A stretch of DNA of 64,000 bases from Dromiciops gliroides. Taxonomy: Eukaryota > Chordata > Mammalia > Microbiotheria > Microbiotheriidae. The notes under the pieces were generated by a model. It ran no database searches and had not been told where the DNA came from. It saw only the letters and a list, made by a program, of their open reading frames with translations. The stretch lies in assembly GCF_019393635.1 (NCBI RefSeq), contig NC_057863.1:646636660-646700659 (forward strand). Direction: 5' to 3'. Positions 49,200 through 63,235 of this stretch are shown here, piece after piece (within the stretch, counting starts at the first letter, position 1; each line of letters begins with the position of its first letter). A program made the position numbers and the translations under genes.

Positions 49200-50325
49200 A
49201 CCAGAAGATTCAAACTGGAGGTAAAATGTATAACTATAAGGAATGTGGGAAAGCCTTAAGTCAATGTTCAAACATTTCTAAGGATCAAAAAATAGTTATT
49301 ATCATAGTTTTATAAATGTGATAAGTGTGAAAAACTTCATTGAGAGATCAACTCTTATTTTATATTTGATAATTCATATTGGAGAGAAGCCTTACAAATG
49401 GAAACAGTGACATGTTAAATTTAATGTGGTCACCTATTTCTGTCCCAAGTGTAGGGAAAATTAACTGGGGTTTATCATTTATTTGTTACTTAGAAATTAG
49501 AGGCTACTGCACTAGTTTGGGGCATTAAGCATTTATTAAAGTATATTAAATATTAGTAAAGGGAGTGCACATGGTTCTGAAAGATAGGAAAGGCTAGAGA
49601 AGAAAATCCAGTTCCCACACCCAAGAAAGCAAGTGTTTTGTGCAAGCTCCCTAAGAGCAGGAGCAGAGCCCACCCATAAACGTTGTTCAAAGCTCATTGG
49701 CTAGCATCACTCAAATCTATTGGCTCACTAGAGGGCAGTGTGGGAACGAGGCCCTCAAGGTAGGTGTGGCCTTGAGTGAGGTAACTTCCTGATGCTGGGT
49801 TGACCCCAAGAAAGGTCAGCCAGGCTCTCTCAGCAGGGGGATGCCTGAAAGTCCCCAAACCCCATTATTTTCTCACAAATCAATGTAGCAAAGCCTGTAC
49901 TTAAAGATCTACCCTTATTAAGCACCAGAGAATTCTTACCAGAGAAGGTTTATAAATGTGATGAGTGAGGAAAAGTCCTCAGGCAGGTCTCAAATCTTAT
50001 TGTATATGAGAAGGTTTATATTGGAGAGAAAGCTTAAATATAATGAATGTGGGAAAGCCTTTATTCAGAGCTCAATGCTTATGAGTCATGAGATATGTCA
50101 TACTGGAGAAAAAGCCTTAAATATGTATAATGAAAGTGAGAAAGTCTTCCTTCAGAGTGCCAATCCAATTGTATATCAGAAGGTTAATATAGGAGAGAAG
50201 GCTCAATATCATGAACATGAGAAGCTTTTCTCATGGTATTAATCATAAGAAGATTCATACAGGAGAAGAGCCTTTTCAGTGTTATGAGTTTGGGAAAGAT
50301 TTCTGTGGCAGTTCAAATTGTATAT
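49200..50325 (+). pseudogene. Decayed C2H2 zinc-finger array
   Basis: Finger remnants: YKECGKALSQCSNISKDQK (about 49230-49290), a CDKCEK piece, then after an LTR insertion (49425-49877) [30 protein letters not shown] (about 50046-50105) with HTGEKA linker, and SEKVFLQSANPIVYQKV. Many Cys/His ligands are lost and stops are frequent. The longest open piece is 49958-50242. Same strand as the gene at 5.7-10.7 kb, opposite to 38.05-41.88 kb. Confidence 0.8.
49425..49877 (-). repeat. Solo LTR, family B, inside zinc-finger pseudogene
   Basis: tgtggtcacc...tctcaca; complement of AATAAATG at about 49535. It splits the finger remnant, so it entered the gene copy. Same family as 29242-29690. Confidence 0.75.
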
Positions 50326-50477
50326 AATATCAGAAGTGGAAGAATGAAATAGCATTTATTCATTAAGAGTTCACTATGCATCAAATGCTATTTTGGCATG
50401 TCTTCATCTCTCCCAACTACCCCACTTTAGACCTGCATGTTGCATATTGTCTTCCGACTTAAAATGTAATTCCATTC

Positions 50478-51345
50478 AATTCAGTAAGCATTTATTAAGC
50501 TCCTACTATGTTTTGTGCTTGGGACACAAAGAGAAGCAAAATATGGTCCCTGACCTCAAGAAGCTTACAATCTAATGGGTGAGACAACATGCAAACAAAT
50601 ACATCCTAAGTAAGCTAAATATAGAATAAATAGGAACTAATTAACAGAGCTAAGGCAATAGAATTAAGAGGAGTTGGGGAAAGTTTCTTGTAAAAAGTGC
50701 AATTTTTGATAGGACTTAAAGGAAGCCAAAGAAATCAGTAGTCATAGAGAAGGAGGGAGAGTGTTGCAGGCATAAGGGACAGTCAGAGACAGTGCCCAGA
50801 GTTGGGAGATGGCTTGTCTTGTACGTGAAACAGCCAAGAGATTAGTGTCACTGAATTGAAGAGTATGTGTTGGGGAGGAAGATATAAAAAGTCTGGAAGG
50901 TAGGTGGGGATAGATTATGAAGGCCTCTGAAAGCCAATCATAGAAGCAATGATAATGCTAGAAGCAATAGAAAGCCACTGGAGTTTTACTGAATTGGGGG
51001 TTGATATGATGGGACCTGCATTTTAGGAAAATCAGTTTCTTGTTTGAATGGAGAACGGATTGGAGCAGAAAGAGACAAGAGGCAGGCAGACCCACCAGAA
51101 GGCAAACTGGAAGGAGCAGAAGCAGGAGGGAAACTTCTTTTTTTTTTTTTTTGGTGAGGCAATTGGGGTTAAGTGACTTTCCCAGGGTCACACAGCTAGT
51201 AAGTGTCAAGTGTCTGAGGCCGGACTTGAATCCAGGTACTCCTGACTCCAGGGCTGGTGCTCTATCCACTGCGCCACCTAGCTGCCCCAGGAGGGAAACT
51301 TCTAAAGGAACCTGGGAAAGAAATTGGCATGTAAGTTGGAGAGGA
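50478..51345 (-). mobile_element. L2 3' end, antisense, with nested SINE
   Basis: 'agcatttattaagctcctac', 'caagaagcttacaatctaat' and 'gaagccaaagaaatcagtag' order is the complement of the L2 ORF2 end and 3' UTR. Interrupted by the SINE at 51136-51288. Confidence 0.75.
51136..51288 (-). mobile_element. CORE-SINE, antisense
   Basis: Flanks aggagggaaacttct. Confidence 0.94.
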
Positions 51346-51349
51346 TGTC

Positions 51350-52950
51350 CCAAAGCTGTCCAGGAAGGATGATATCATAGGAAACAATTTAGAATTTAAC
51401 AAAACAGATAGAAGTAATATTACAAGTGACTAGGAGGTGAGAAATGCAGAGTAATGAATGCAGAGTATGACTACTTTGCATATATTCTTATTTATTATTA
51501 ATTTATTTATTAAGTTGCTGCTTTCTATATTTGTATATGTGATTGCTGTCTACTGCATGTGTTGGTAAACTTTTCAGAGCAGGCATTGTTTGATTCTTTG
51601 AACTGCATCACAGCACCTAGCACAGTGCCTGTTCCTAGTCATCACTTAATAAATGCTTATTATTGGATTGGTCAATTGACCTCCTAAGAGATGTGAAAGG
51701 GAAAAGCTTAAGTAAGTAGTTTGGTCACATGTAGGGTCTTGCAGGATGTGGGAGACCTGGACATAGCAGGAAGGAGACAATGGGTAAGGAAAGATTGAGG
51801 TTAACATTATGTACGTGTGTTTGCAAGAAAATACTCATGGGGTATTTGTACGCTAGTAGTTCTGTCCTTCACACTCAGTCATTTCTGATCAGTCATTGCC
51901 TAAGATCTCTTATCTTATCTCTTATCTCTTTACTGGACTTTGAAGTCAGCAAAGTTCTTCCACCCAACCTTTCCCAAGAAGGATGCTCTGGAAATACTAA
52001 AACCACCCATGATCCTGGAACCTGCTCATTCCCAGGACAAATGTCCAAAGGAGATGATGGAAGCAATAGAGCTGTGGAGCCTGCCAAGGCATGATCCATG
52101 AATAGGATAAGTGGGCAAAGAGTGTAGAAGATAGTGTTGAAATGACCTGGCTATTGACACTTATTAGTTGTGTGACCCTGGGCAAGTCACTTAACCCCCA
52201 TTGCCCTGCAAAAAAAAAGAAATGACCAGGCTAGCCAAGGTGAGGGGAAAAGGGGACAAAGTAGGCAAGATAGGTGTGACGTCCTGGGAAATAACTGAGG
52301 TTTTGATGTTGTCATGTCACAGTGAAGACAAAGAACAGGGTTAGGGGTCATAGAGAGAAAGATAGAATGTTTAAGGGATTTTGCAGTTCACATACCTGGG
52401 TGAGAGTAAACTCTTTGGTAGAATGACCATCTCTATACATAGCTGAGGTGGAAAGGAGGAGGTCATGGGAATTGACTGGGAAGTAGGAATTTGGTATAAT
52501 TATGGGTATTTGGGTGAAGGGAAAGATTGTGATAAGCACTGGACTTACTCAAGAAGGAAAGAAAGTCCTGGGCCTCAGGAGATAATAGCTCCTAGAGGCT
52601 TGATTGAGTGACCAATGGGATTGAATGAGCCTCAAAGGCAAAGAGATTGTTGAGTGAATGTGGCAGCAGTAGAATCTGAAAGAGGCACTGGGGGAGGGGT
52701 GGTGCAAGGATTCTACTGACTCTCCCACTGTGAAAAATCAGTTGGGGTTTCTGAGCAAAAGTACAACCAGTGTTGGAAAAGGGTACCTGGGGATGCTACA
52801 TCCCCAGGAGGGAGCCCAATCTCAAGATGAGGAAGTCTCAAAAGCCAATCCCAGGTGACCACTGGCAGAGCCTCTATTCCAGTGTGAAGTAGGTGTGGCA
52901 CTGGCCCCTGAAACTCTAGGAAGGATTCAACCCTCAAACCCTTCAGGGGA
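51350..52950 (+). repeat. Segmental duplication, block B
   Basis: Colinear, same orientation, with block A (27030-28135 plus 33678-34110). An L2 3' end piece (51540-51665) and one 64-bp SINE fragment (52155-52218) are extra here. Non-coding as far as I can see. Confidence 0.75.
52155..52218 (+). mobile_element. Minimal 64-bp 5'-truncated SINE insertion
   Basis: Only the last third of the SINE plus A-tail, flanked by gaaatgacc(t/a)ggcta on both sides. Confidence 0.9.
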
Positions 52951-53079
52951 ATTCCTGGAGAAAGGATCAAGTACATTCTAGGTATAGGTCCTTGGTCTTC
53001 AGGAAGCTTTCCTGTGTGACTGGCATTAGATTATCATTCCAGATAAATTCAATCACAAAATATAAATTCTCCTCAAGCA

Positions 53080-53240
53080 GAATCATCATCATTGTCTGGC
53101 ACCCTGAGATTGTTCACTGGGTTCTCAGGCTGCTGAATCTCAGCTCTTCTCTTGGACAGCTGCCTTGTAGTCCCAGGTAGCTCTAGTATGCAAAGATCTC
53201 TGGTAGCCTGGAGATTTCTCCCCAGACTTCATGGCAAAAA
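53080..53240 (-). pseudogene. Relic of the zinc-finger first exon
   Basis: The complement reads 'cagcctgagaacccagtgaa...gtgccagacaatgatg', aligning with the 41845-41940 exon/5'-UTR sequence ('tttctcagaaacccaatgga...agcccagacacttctg'). The ATG is not preserved and no donor is obvious. It directly follows block B, suggesting the duplicated unit once included a zinc-finger promoter. Confidence 0.5.
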
Positions 53241-53284
53241 ATTCAGTTTCTCTAAGGAGAGTTGGAATTTCCCTCCCCTAGGTG

Positions 53285-53535
53285 CCTAAGATGGCACAGT
53301 GGATAGAGTGCTAGGCCTGGAATTAGGAAAATTCAATTTCCTGAGTTCAAATCTGGTCACAGACAGGCACTAGCTGTGTGATCCTGGGCAAGTCATTTAA
53401 CCCAATTTGCCTCAGTTCCTCATTTGTAAAACGAGCTGGAGAAGGCAATGGCAAAGCACTTCAGTATCTTTGCCAAGAAAAGCCCCAATGCGGAGGCAAA
53501 GAGATATACAATTCAGATGACTACTATAGACCAAC
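53285..53535 (+). mobile_element. Long CORE-SINE variant (MAR1-like)
   Basis: tRNA-like part, then 'tcatttgtaaaacgagctgg' and 'agtatctttgccaagaaaag' extension. Confidence 0.85.
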
Positions 53536-54284
53536 AAGAAGACTTGAGCCTAGGGATGGAGACACTACATCCTCAGAAATTTGCAATTTCTTTGCCTAAT
53601 TCAAAGGTGGCAGTGTGGTTAGAGAACACCGTATAGGGAATCCTCTTCAAAGGATTTTGAGGGGATTGATGCTCTGTAGGGGACTGAAACAATAGCTAGT
53701 GCACAGACTGAGAATGGTCTTTCAGGTTCTAGGCCACAAAACCCAGAGGACAGTGCTGCAAAGAGATATCTAACCACCATAATCATTCATGGACTGGGGC
53801 TACATCCAAAGATTATGGGAGGCTTCCATGAGGTGATACCCTCCTTAAAAGACAGTGATAGGCTTAACTTGCTAATATCCAGAGGTCCTACTGTGAAAAT
53901 ACTTTGAGTGTACCTGATTGAATGAAAAATTAAATAACAGCCTTTTTGAAAATGCCTTATTGATGTGTGGTTTGTTACTAGGGAGGTGAACTCCCTGAGA
54001 GATCCAAAAGAATCCAGGGAGGCCAATCACACTGTCTGACCTTCCAGAGCAGGTTCTAAAACTTTTTGTGTGTCATGGACCCTTGTGGAGAGCCTGGTAA
54101 GGCCTAGAGATCCCTTCTGAGAATCACTGGTTTTAAATGAATAAAAAAAGAGAATTACAAAGAAAATAAATTATATAAAACCACAGTAATGAAAATCATT
54201 TAAAAAATGAGTTCACAAGAATTTACATGAAGTGATATGGGGTAAAGTACACATTATCTAGAAAACAAAATACCCAATGACTAC
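53536..54284. other. Unassigned sequence
   Basis: No exon or repeat recognised with confidence. Confidence 0.4.
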
Positions 54285-54750
54285 TGTGAGAAAAGAATGG
54301 GATTTGCCAGATGCCCAAAGGACCTGTATTAATTTGGACTGATTAGTTTGAGAGTGATTGACTTTGCTGATTAACCCACTTAAAGTTAATTCAATTAAAT
54401 TCACACCTGGCTGACTCCCAAGAGGGAGTGTTCTCAGAGGCTGTGGATTATAACATCAACACGAGACCATCCTCAAGTCCAGTGAACCAATGGATTTGGG
54501 TGACGCTAGCCAATCAGCTTGAAGCAGTGTGTAAGGACTGCCTCTTCCAGGGGATGCTGCTTCCTCTCTCTGTTGGTTGCTGGAACAAGCTGGTGGTGGC
54601 AGAAGACTTGGGAGAAGGACCAGGCCAGGTTGAACTCTTATCTCTACTCTAGGGTAGATAGGTTTCCTATCTTTCTGAACTCCATGTGTTCTCTCTTTAC
54701 TCTTTAATAAATGCTCTAGAGCTAAAGCTTCTAGCTTGTCTTTCCCTACA
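54285..54750 (+). repeat. Solo LTR, family B, sense
   Basis: tgtgagaaaagaatggg...tttccctaca, CCAAT-like 'agccaatcagct', AATAAA at about 54707. Reference copy for the family in sense orientation. No internal retroviral sequence. Confidence 0.75.
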
Positions 54751-57379
54751 CTTGGGACAGAAATAGGCTTCCACACATTGTTTTACTCACACTACAAATG
54801 TGTAAACAGACAAAACAACCACAAAATGAATGCAAAGGGAAGGTGGCAAAATTGGAAAGAATGAAGACTGAGTTTAGAGGGCAGAGGAGAAGGGGTAAAT
54901 GAGCTCTAACATACTCCACAAAGATGGAGAACACGTACCAGATCACATTCTGATTGAAAAAGTCCAGAATACAAAAAAAGCAGTGAGTCCTTTTTATAGC
55001 CCAGGTCAACACAGGAAGACAATGTCTGTGGACACTGTGGACAGTCTGGATAGGAGCTCTCTGCATTTCAGAGAAAGGAGAAATTGTACACCAGGGAAAG
55101 AAGAGATCCCAGCTACACAATAAGGAGGGCTTAAATGTGTGTAGGCCACAGAAACAATAACCTACTACCAGCACTGTCTTCTTACTAGGAGTTGCAGGTC
55201 ACAGAGGTGAGGTAAACTGAGGCCCTGCACTTAGAAGCCTGATCCAGCATGAGTAGCAGTCATGGACCCTGGACTTTGTACTGACCTAGGAACAAGTTCA
55301 GAAGCAAAAAATTGCGGTATTTCTCTGACCCTAGCAGCTAAGCAGGGTCTCAGCTCTAGCTTCCATTCCAGGCTTCAGAATCATCATCAACCCCCACCAC
55401 CACCATCTTCAGGACTAGCAATTATAGTATCTACTATGTGCATGACACTGTGCTAAGTACTTTACAAATATCTCATTTGATCTTCACAAAAACTCTGGGA
55501 AATAGGTGCTATTATTATCCCTAGATAAGGAAACTGAGGCAGACAGAAGTTAAGTCTCTTGGGGTTTTTTAGGTCCATTTCCTTCCATTTCTAAGATGAG
55601 GGAGTTGGGCTAGATGACCTGTAAGCCAGGGCTTGGCATGTTTAAGACCGGATGAAATGATCCCTTTCCCTTGTTCAAGGTCATACAGCTAATAAGTATC
55701 TTGAGTCTGGATTTAAACTGAGGTCTTCCACAATTCAGGAGCTGGGTCACCTAGCTGCCATTGCAGCCCCTAAAAAGCCTTTGTAGACAATAACCAGGGA
55801 AAGAATCCCAGATCAAAGAGAAGTTTGCATATCTGTCCCCCTGAACCTAGTTTTCCCACTGGCTGATGGTGGCTAAGTCCAGCAACAGTCTATTGGAACT
55901 ACCAATGAGGGACAAGTCTCCTCTTGGAGAGTTGCATAGACTCAAACCTACATATGTCAAAGTCATGTTTTCTTTTTCTTTTGAAGTTAGGCAATGATGA
56001 AACCTGACCTAAGTTTCTATGGTCCAGAGAGGAAGGACCCATTGACTGGAAATGATGGTGAAATCATCTGGTCCCTTTTGAAACCTATGCCAGTTTTGTG
56101 GTAGCACTTGGTATCTGACTGAGGCCAGTGTAGAGGGATCCCTGCTTGGACAAAGGGAGAGGATGAGTACAAGGATGCCAATTTCTTCTTCCCAGAGCCA
56201 GAGCTTCTATACAAGTGATAAGCCAAGTCAAATACCTCATTGGAATCTGAAAACACTCCTCTGTGATAAATAACCATAGATGTCATTGACCCCATTTTAG
56301 AGATAAGAAAACTGAGGCCACAAGGAATGAAGGGGATCACACAGAGGAAAAATTTGAAACCAATCTCCCTGATTCCTACACATCTCCAAGACGGCCTCTG
56401 AGTTCTCTCCCAGCTTTAGTCAGTATTCACAAGAGGTCAGGACTGGTAGTTGCTTTACCTTGGGCAAGTCTTGTTTCCTTTAGGTCAATTCCCACCCCTA
56501 ACCCTTTATGAGATTTGTAAATTTTCATATTTTCTTTCTGAAGCAGCAGGGGTAGATATACCAAAGGGTATGTTTGGATGAATGATTCCTTTCTCTTAAG
56601 GGATTTTCAAAGTCATATTTCTCCAAACTACCCTATTATGGTTGTGGAAACATAAGTCCAGGTTAACATAGATGACCTTTCCCATCCTCCAGCCTCTCCT
56701 TTCCAATTCCGCTCATCTTACTCCATGTGAGAGGACAGACCAAGTCTCCCTTTATCCAACTCATTGGTATTATTTTTACTGCATTATAGTCCATAAAAGA
56801 TTAGTTTAATATTTGTTTTTCTTTATCTATATGCAGCATTTACATAATAATTTTTTTTCTTAAGGTAACATGCAAAGCTGAGAAGTTTCTATTGCCATTT
56901 GATATGCTCCCAAGGTTTTTCACATGTAACTTTTTCTAAGATCTTGTACTTAGGATGGTCCTTCATTTCTTTTTTCTTTCCTTTTACTTTTTGTTCAGTA
57001 TATACATACTATATACCCATACACACATACACCTATATTTATGTGTGTGTATTAATCTATTTGGACATCAGAATTCTGTGAGTAAATTTTCACCATTGTT
57101 TTCCTACACCCTCCTCCCCCAAACTGTGTACTCCCCTTGTGTTCCCTTTCAATTCTTCATTGAAGTAAATGTTTCAGGAAAAAAACCCACTTCTATCAGG
57201 CCCTCCATGTGCTTAGATTCCCTCCATATTGTGTGATGATGACAAAGTTCTGCAAAGATTCATGAAATTATCTCTCCATGAAAGAATGCAAAAAGTTCAT
57301 CCATGTTTCATGATTTCATATTTACCTACTCTTATATAACATATGCCTCTCCTTGGTCTTCTGAGTAATATTAAATTTT
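54751..57379. other. Unassigned sequence with MIR remnants
   Basis: MIR-like pieces at about 55430-55560, 55660-55775 and 56270-56375 ('gataaggaaactgaggcaga', 'cattttagagataagaaaac'). The ORFs here are short and domainless. Confidence 0.45.
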
Positions 57380-58060
57380 TAAAAATTATTTTCTGTTCCA
57401 AATTATTTTATTCAAAATGCTGTTCCCATTCATTGAGAAGGAAATATGATACCCATTATGTATGTGTAATCACTCAAAACATATATTCATATTAGCAACA
57501 TTGCCAAATAAGCCCCCCCCCAAGTGGAAAAATATATTTCAATCTATACTCAGGATTTATCAGTTCTCTCTCTAGAAGTGGTTAGCTTTTTCATGAGTCT
57601 TTTGAAATCAATGAGGATCATTGTATAGATTTCAATAGTAAAGTATTTCAGAGTTGATTATTGATACAATACTGTTATTATTATATACAATAACCTTCTG
57701 GTTATGCTTACTACACTTTTATGTTCATATAAGTCTTCCCAATTTTTCTGAAACTTTTATCATATAACACAATAATATTTTAATAATTTATTTAGAATTT
57801 TATTTTTCCCTTATTACATGTAAAAACAAATTTTATCAATTTTTAAAACTGTGTTCCAAATTCTCCTCCCTCCTTTCCCACCCCCCTTAAGAACTCAAAC
57901 AATTCAATATAAGTTATCCATGTATAATACAATAAAATTGCATAGTAATTATATACCACAACTTGTTCAGCCATTTCCCAATTGATGGGCATCCCCTTAT
58001 TGTCTGTTTCTTTGCCACTACAAAAAGAGCTAAAATAAATTTTTTATAATATTAATTTTG
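57380..58060 (-). mobile_element. L1 3' end, antisense, with a nested 3'-UTR fragment
   Basis: Complement of the L1 3' UTR and ORF2 end ('acaacttgttcagccatttc', 'attgatgggcatccccttat'). A HAL1-type 3'-UTR piece (about 57783-57935, 'ttattacatgtaaaaacaaa') interrupts it. Confidence 0.78.
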
Positions 58061-58637
58061 TGGCAACTGTAGTGTTCCAAATTTCACAAGTATGCAACAA
58101 CACTAATAGACTATTAAAGGCATCCCTGAAGAATGCCTTGTATAGTGTTCTCAGCAAGTAATTACCAAACTTTTGTCATTAGACCTCCAAGGGGACAGCT
58201 TTTGGGCTATCTTCTCTTATAACTTGTAAACTGAGGACAACTCCATAATAGGCTATCATAAACGATTCAAGATTTTTCATTACTCCATTTCAGGTATTAT
58301 ATACCATTTTATCCACCAGAGGAGGCTTTCTCAAACTGATTATCAAAAAAATCGATTATCCAAAAAGCAATTTTTGAGGATGAATCCTCTCATGTTTAAA
58401 AGCATAAGGTTTTTCCATATTAACTATAAAGCTTCCATCTCTCCAGTATGAGTTATGTAATGCACTTCAGGGTGAGCTCAGAATGAAGGCTTTCATTATA
58501 CTGATAGATCTGTATCCAGTGAGAGAATCTTCTGATGTAAAATACATAGACATTAATTCTTGTCCACATCTTTTACATTCCTACATTCTCCTTATCATGT
58601 TTCTTCTGAAACATGTAACTTTCTCATAAAAGCTATT

Positions 58638-59905
<1,268 letters not shown>

Positions 59906-61054
59906 AAAAGCTATTGCTCATTCATGATTTTTGTAAGACCACTCTATGTGTCTTCTGATGTCAGATCAGGCTAAATTTGAGACTGAAAACTATTCCATAT
60001 TCATTACATTTTTAATTTATTTTTAAAATTTATTATTTATCTTTTAATTTTGAATTCCGTGTTCTTTCCTTCCCCACTGCTCCTTCCCTCTCCACTGTGA
60101 AGACAAGTGGTATGGTATCAATTATATATGTGAAATCATGCAAAACATATTTCCAAATTAGCAATGTTGAAAATAAAGGCAAGAAAAATAGAGAAAACTA
60201 TACTTCTATTTGTACTCAGAGTTCATCAGTTCTTTCTCTGGAGGCAGATAGTATTTTTCATTATGAGTCCTTTAGAATTTTCTTGGATCACTATATTGAT
60301 CAGAGCAGCTAAGTCTTTCATAGTTGATCATCATTACAATATTGCTGTTACTGTGTACAATGTTCTCCCGGTTCTGCTCTCTTCACTTTGTATCAGTTCA
60401 TGTAAGTCTTTCCAGGTTTTCTGAAATCTGCTTGTCATTTCTTATGGCACAATAGTAGTCCATCACAATCACATGCCACAACTTGTTCAGCCATTTCCCA
60501 ATTAATGGGCATCACCTCAATTTCCAGTTCTTTGTCACCACAAAAAGTACTAGAAATATTTTTGTACATATAGTTTCTTTTCCTCTTATCTCTTTGGATT
60601 ACAGACCTAGTAGCAGTATTGCTGGGTTAAAAGGTATACACTGTTTTATTAGCCCTTTGGGCATAGTTCCACATTGTTCTCTAGAATGGCTGGACCAGTT
60701 GACAACTCCAACAACCGCTCATTAGTGTAACTATCATCTATCATTCCTTCCAGCATTTGTCATTTCTGATAGGTGTGAAGTGGTACCTCAGAGTTGTTTT
60801 AATATGCATTTTTCCAATCAATAGTGATTTAGAGCTTTTTTATATAACTATAAATAGCTTTGATTTCTTCTTCTGAAAACTCTGTTCATATTCTTTGACC
60901 TTTAATCAATTAGGGAATGGCTCTTATTTTTCAATTCCCTATATACTTGGAGAAGGGGAAGGCCTTTATCAAAGAAATTTGCTATAAAATTTTTCATTGT
61001 TTATGGTACCTTTTGGCAAAATGTAGTTTCTCTGATTATCTCATTTAGTTATAT

Positions 61055-61081
61055 TTTTGCTTTTGCTTTTGCTTTTGCTTT
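61055..61081 (+). repeat. Short (TTTTGC)n run in L1 ORF2
   Basis: Four to five tandem hexamers; on the L1 strand they encode a Lys-Ala repeat. Confidence 0.85.
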
Positions 61082-62465
61082 GTCTGAGATCATGATTATT
61101 ACCCCTGCCTTTTTCAGTTTGACTGAAGCATAATGGATTCTGCTCTAATTTTAACTCTGGGTGTGTCTTTATGTTTCAATTGTGTCTTTTATAAACAACA
61201 TATTGTTGGATTCTGGTTTCTAATCCATTCCGTATGGGTAAGTTCATCTGGTTCACATTTACAGTTACAATTACTATCTATTTTCCTCCATACTATTTTT
61301 CTTCTGTTGCCTCCTCTGCCTTCCTTTTTATTACCTCCCTTTTCTTTTATCCCCTTCCATTCCTATTTCAGTGTTTAATAAGATGGATTTATATATCAGA
61401 GGGAGAAATTTTCCCTCTCTCAACCAAGTCAGAAGAGAGTGAGGTTCAAGCATTGCCCAAGTTATGTTCCCCTCTACTGTAAAAGTTCTATCTTTCATGA
61501 CTCTATTATATGAAATAATTGCCCCCATTCTACTTCTTCCTTCCCCTTCTCCCAGTACATCCTTCTATTTTTTAGATCATCCCAACATAATCAACTCATA
61601 TCCATGCCATTTGTCTATGTAGACTGCTTCTAACCGCCATAATAAGAATAAAGTTCTTAGGAATTACATGTATTATCTTCCCATAAAGGAATGTAGACAA
61701 TTTAACTTTATTGAGTCTCTTATATAAGATTTTCATGTTTACCTTTATATGTTTTTCTTGAGTCTTCTGTCTGGATGTCAAATATTCTATTCTGCTTTGG
61801 GCTTTTCATCAGGAAAGCTTGAAAATTCTCCATGTATCCATTTTCCCCCAGAAGGATTATATTGTTTTTGGTGACTAGGTTATTCTTGGTTATAATCCTA
61901 GCTCCCTTACCCTCTGGAATATCATATTTCAAGCCCTCTGCTTCTTTAATGTGGAAATTGCTAAATCTTCTGCCATCCTGACTATGGCCCCATCATACTT
62001 GAATTGTTTCTTTTTGGATGCTTGCAGTATTTTCTCTTTAACCCGGGAGCTCTGGAATTTGACTGATACCCTAGGAGTTTTCATGTTGGGACCTCTTTCA
62101 GGAGGTGATCAGTAGATTCTTTCAATTTCTATTTTAGCCTCTGTGTCTAAATTATAGCTTTCCTATATAATTTCTTAAAATGTCTATGCATTTTTCTGAT
62201 CATATCTTTCAGGTAGTCCAGCAATTTTAAAATGTTCTCTTCTCAATCCATTTAGTAGATCAGTAATTTTTCTGATGAGATATTTCATATTTTCTTCTTC
62301 TTTCCATTCTTTGGACTTTATTTTGATTTTTCTTGATGTCTCATGGAGTCACCAGCTTCCACTTGCACAATTCTAATTTTTAAGGAATTATTCAGTGAGC
62401 TTTTGTACCTCTTTTCCCATTTGACCAATTCTTTTCAAGGAGTTTCTTCCTTCAGTGAATTCTTT

Positions 62466-62606
62466 TTTTTTCAAGGCAATGAAGGTTAAGTGACTTGCCC
62501 AGGGTCACACAGCTAGTAAGTGTCAAGTGTCTGAGGCCAGATTTGAACTCAGGTCCTCCTAAATCCAGGGCCAGTGCTTTATCCACTGTGCCACCTAGCT
62601 GCCCCC
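62466..62606 (-). mobile_element. CORE-SINE, antisense, in L1 ORF1
   Basis: Flanks cttcagtgaattctt. Confidence 0.92.
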
Positions 62607-62616
62607 TCTTCAGTGA

Positions 62617-63235
62617 ATTCTTGTATCTCCTTTTTCCATTTTGGCTTATTTTGCTTTTTAAAGAGTTCTTTTCTTCACTGAATCCTTGTACCCTTTTGCT
62701 ATTAGGCCAATTCTATTTCTTAAGGTGTTATTGTCGATGGGTCAATCTTTTTTTTGCGGGGCAATGTGGGTTGTGACTTGCCTAGGATCACACAGCTAGT
62801 TTCAAGTGTCTGAGGTCACATTTGAACTCAGGTCCTCCTGAATCCAGGACCAGTGCTTTAGCTACTGCGCCACCTAGCTGCCTCCTCTTCAATGAATTCT
62901 TTTATCTCCTTTTTTCCATTTTGGCTTATTCTGCCTTTTAAGGAGTTCTTTTCTTCACTGAATTCTTGTATCTCCCTTTCCATTTTGGCTTCTTCTGCTT
63001 TTTAAAGAGTTCTTTTCTTCACTGAATCCTTGTACCCTTTTGCTATTAGGTCAATTCTATTTCTTAAAGTGTTATTGTTGATGGGTCAATCTTTTTTTGC
63101 AGGGCAATGAGGGTTAAGTGACTTGCCCAGGATCACATAGCTAGTAATTGTCAAGTGTCTGAGGCTGGATTTGAACTCAGGTCCTCCTGAATCCAGGGCT
63201 GCTGCTTTATCCACTGTGCCACCTCATTGTCCCCT
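62617..63235 (-). repeat. 344-bp tandem duplication in L1 ORF1, SINE included
   Basis: The 'gaattcttgtatctcc...gctattagg(c/t)caattct...gatgggtcaatcttt' stretch followed by an antisense SINE occurs twice with a 344-bp offset (gtcaat at 62741 and 63085). The two SINEs (about 62753-62885 and 63092-63233) are therefore copies of one insertion. An extra partial unit of the coiled-coil segment lies between them (about 62886-62955). Confidence 0.8.
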
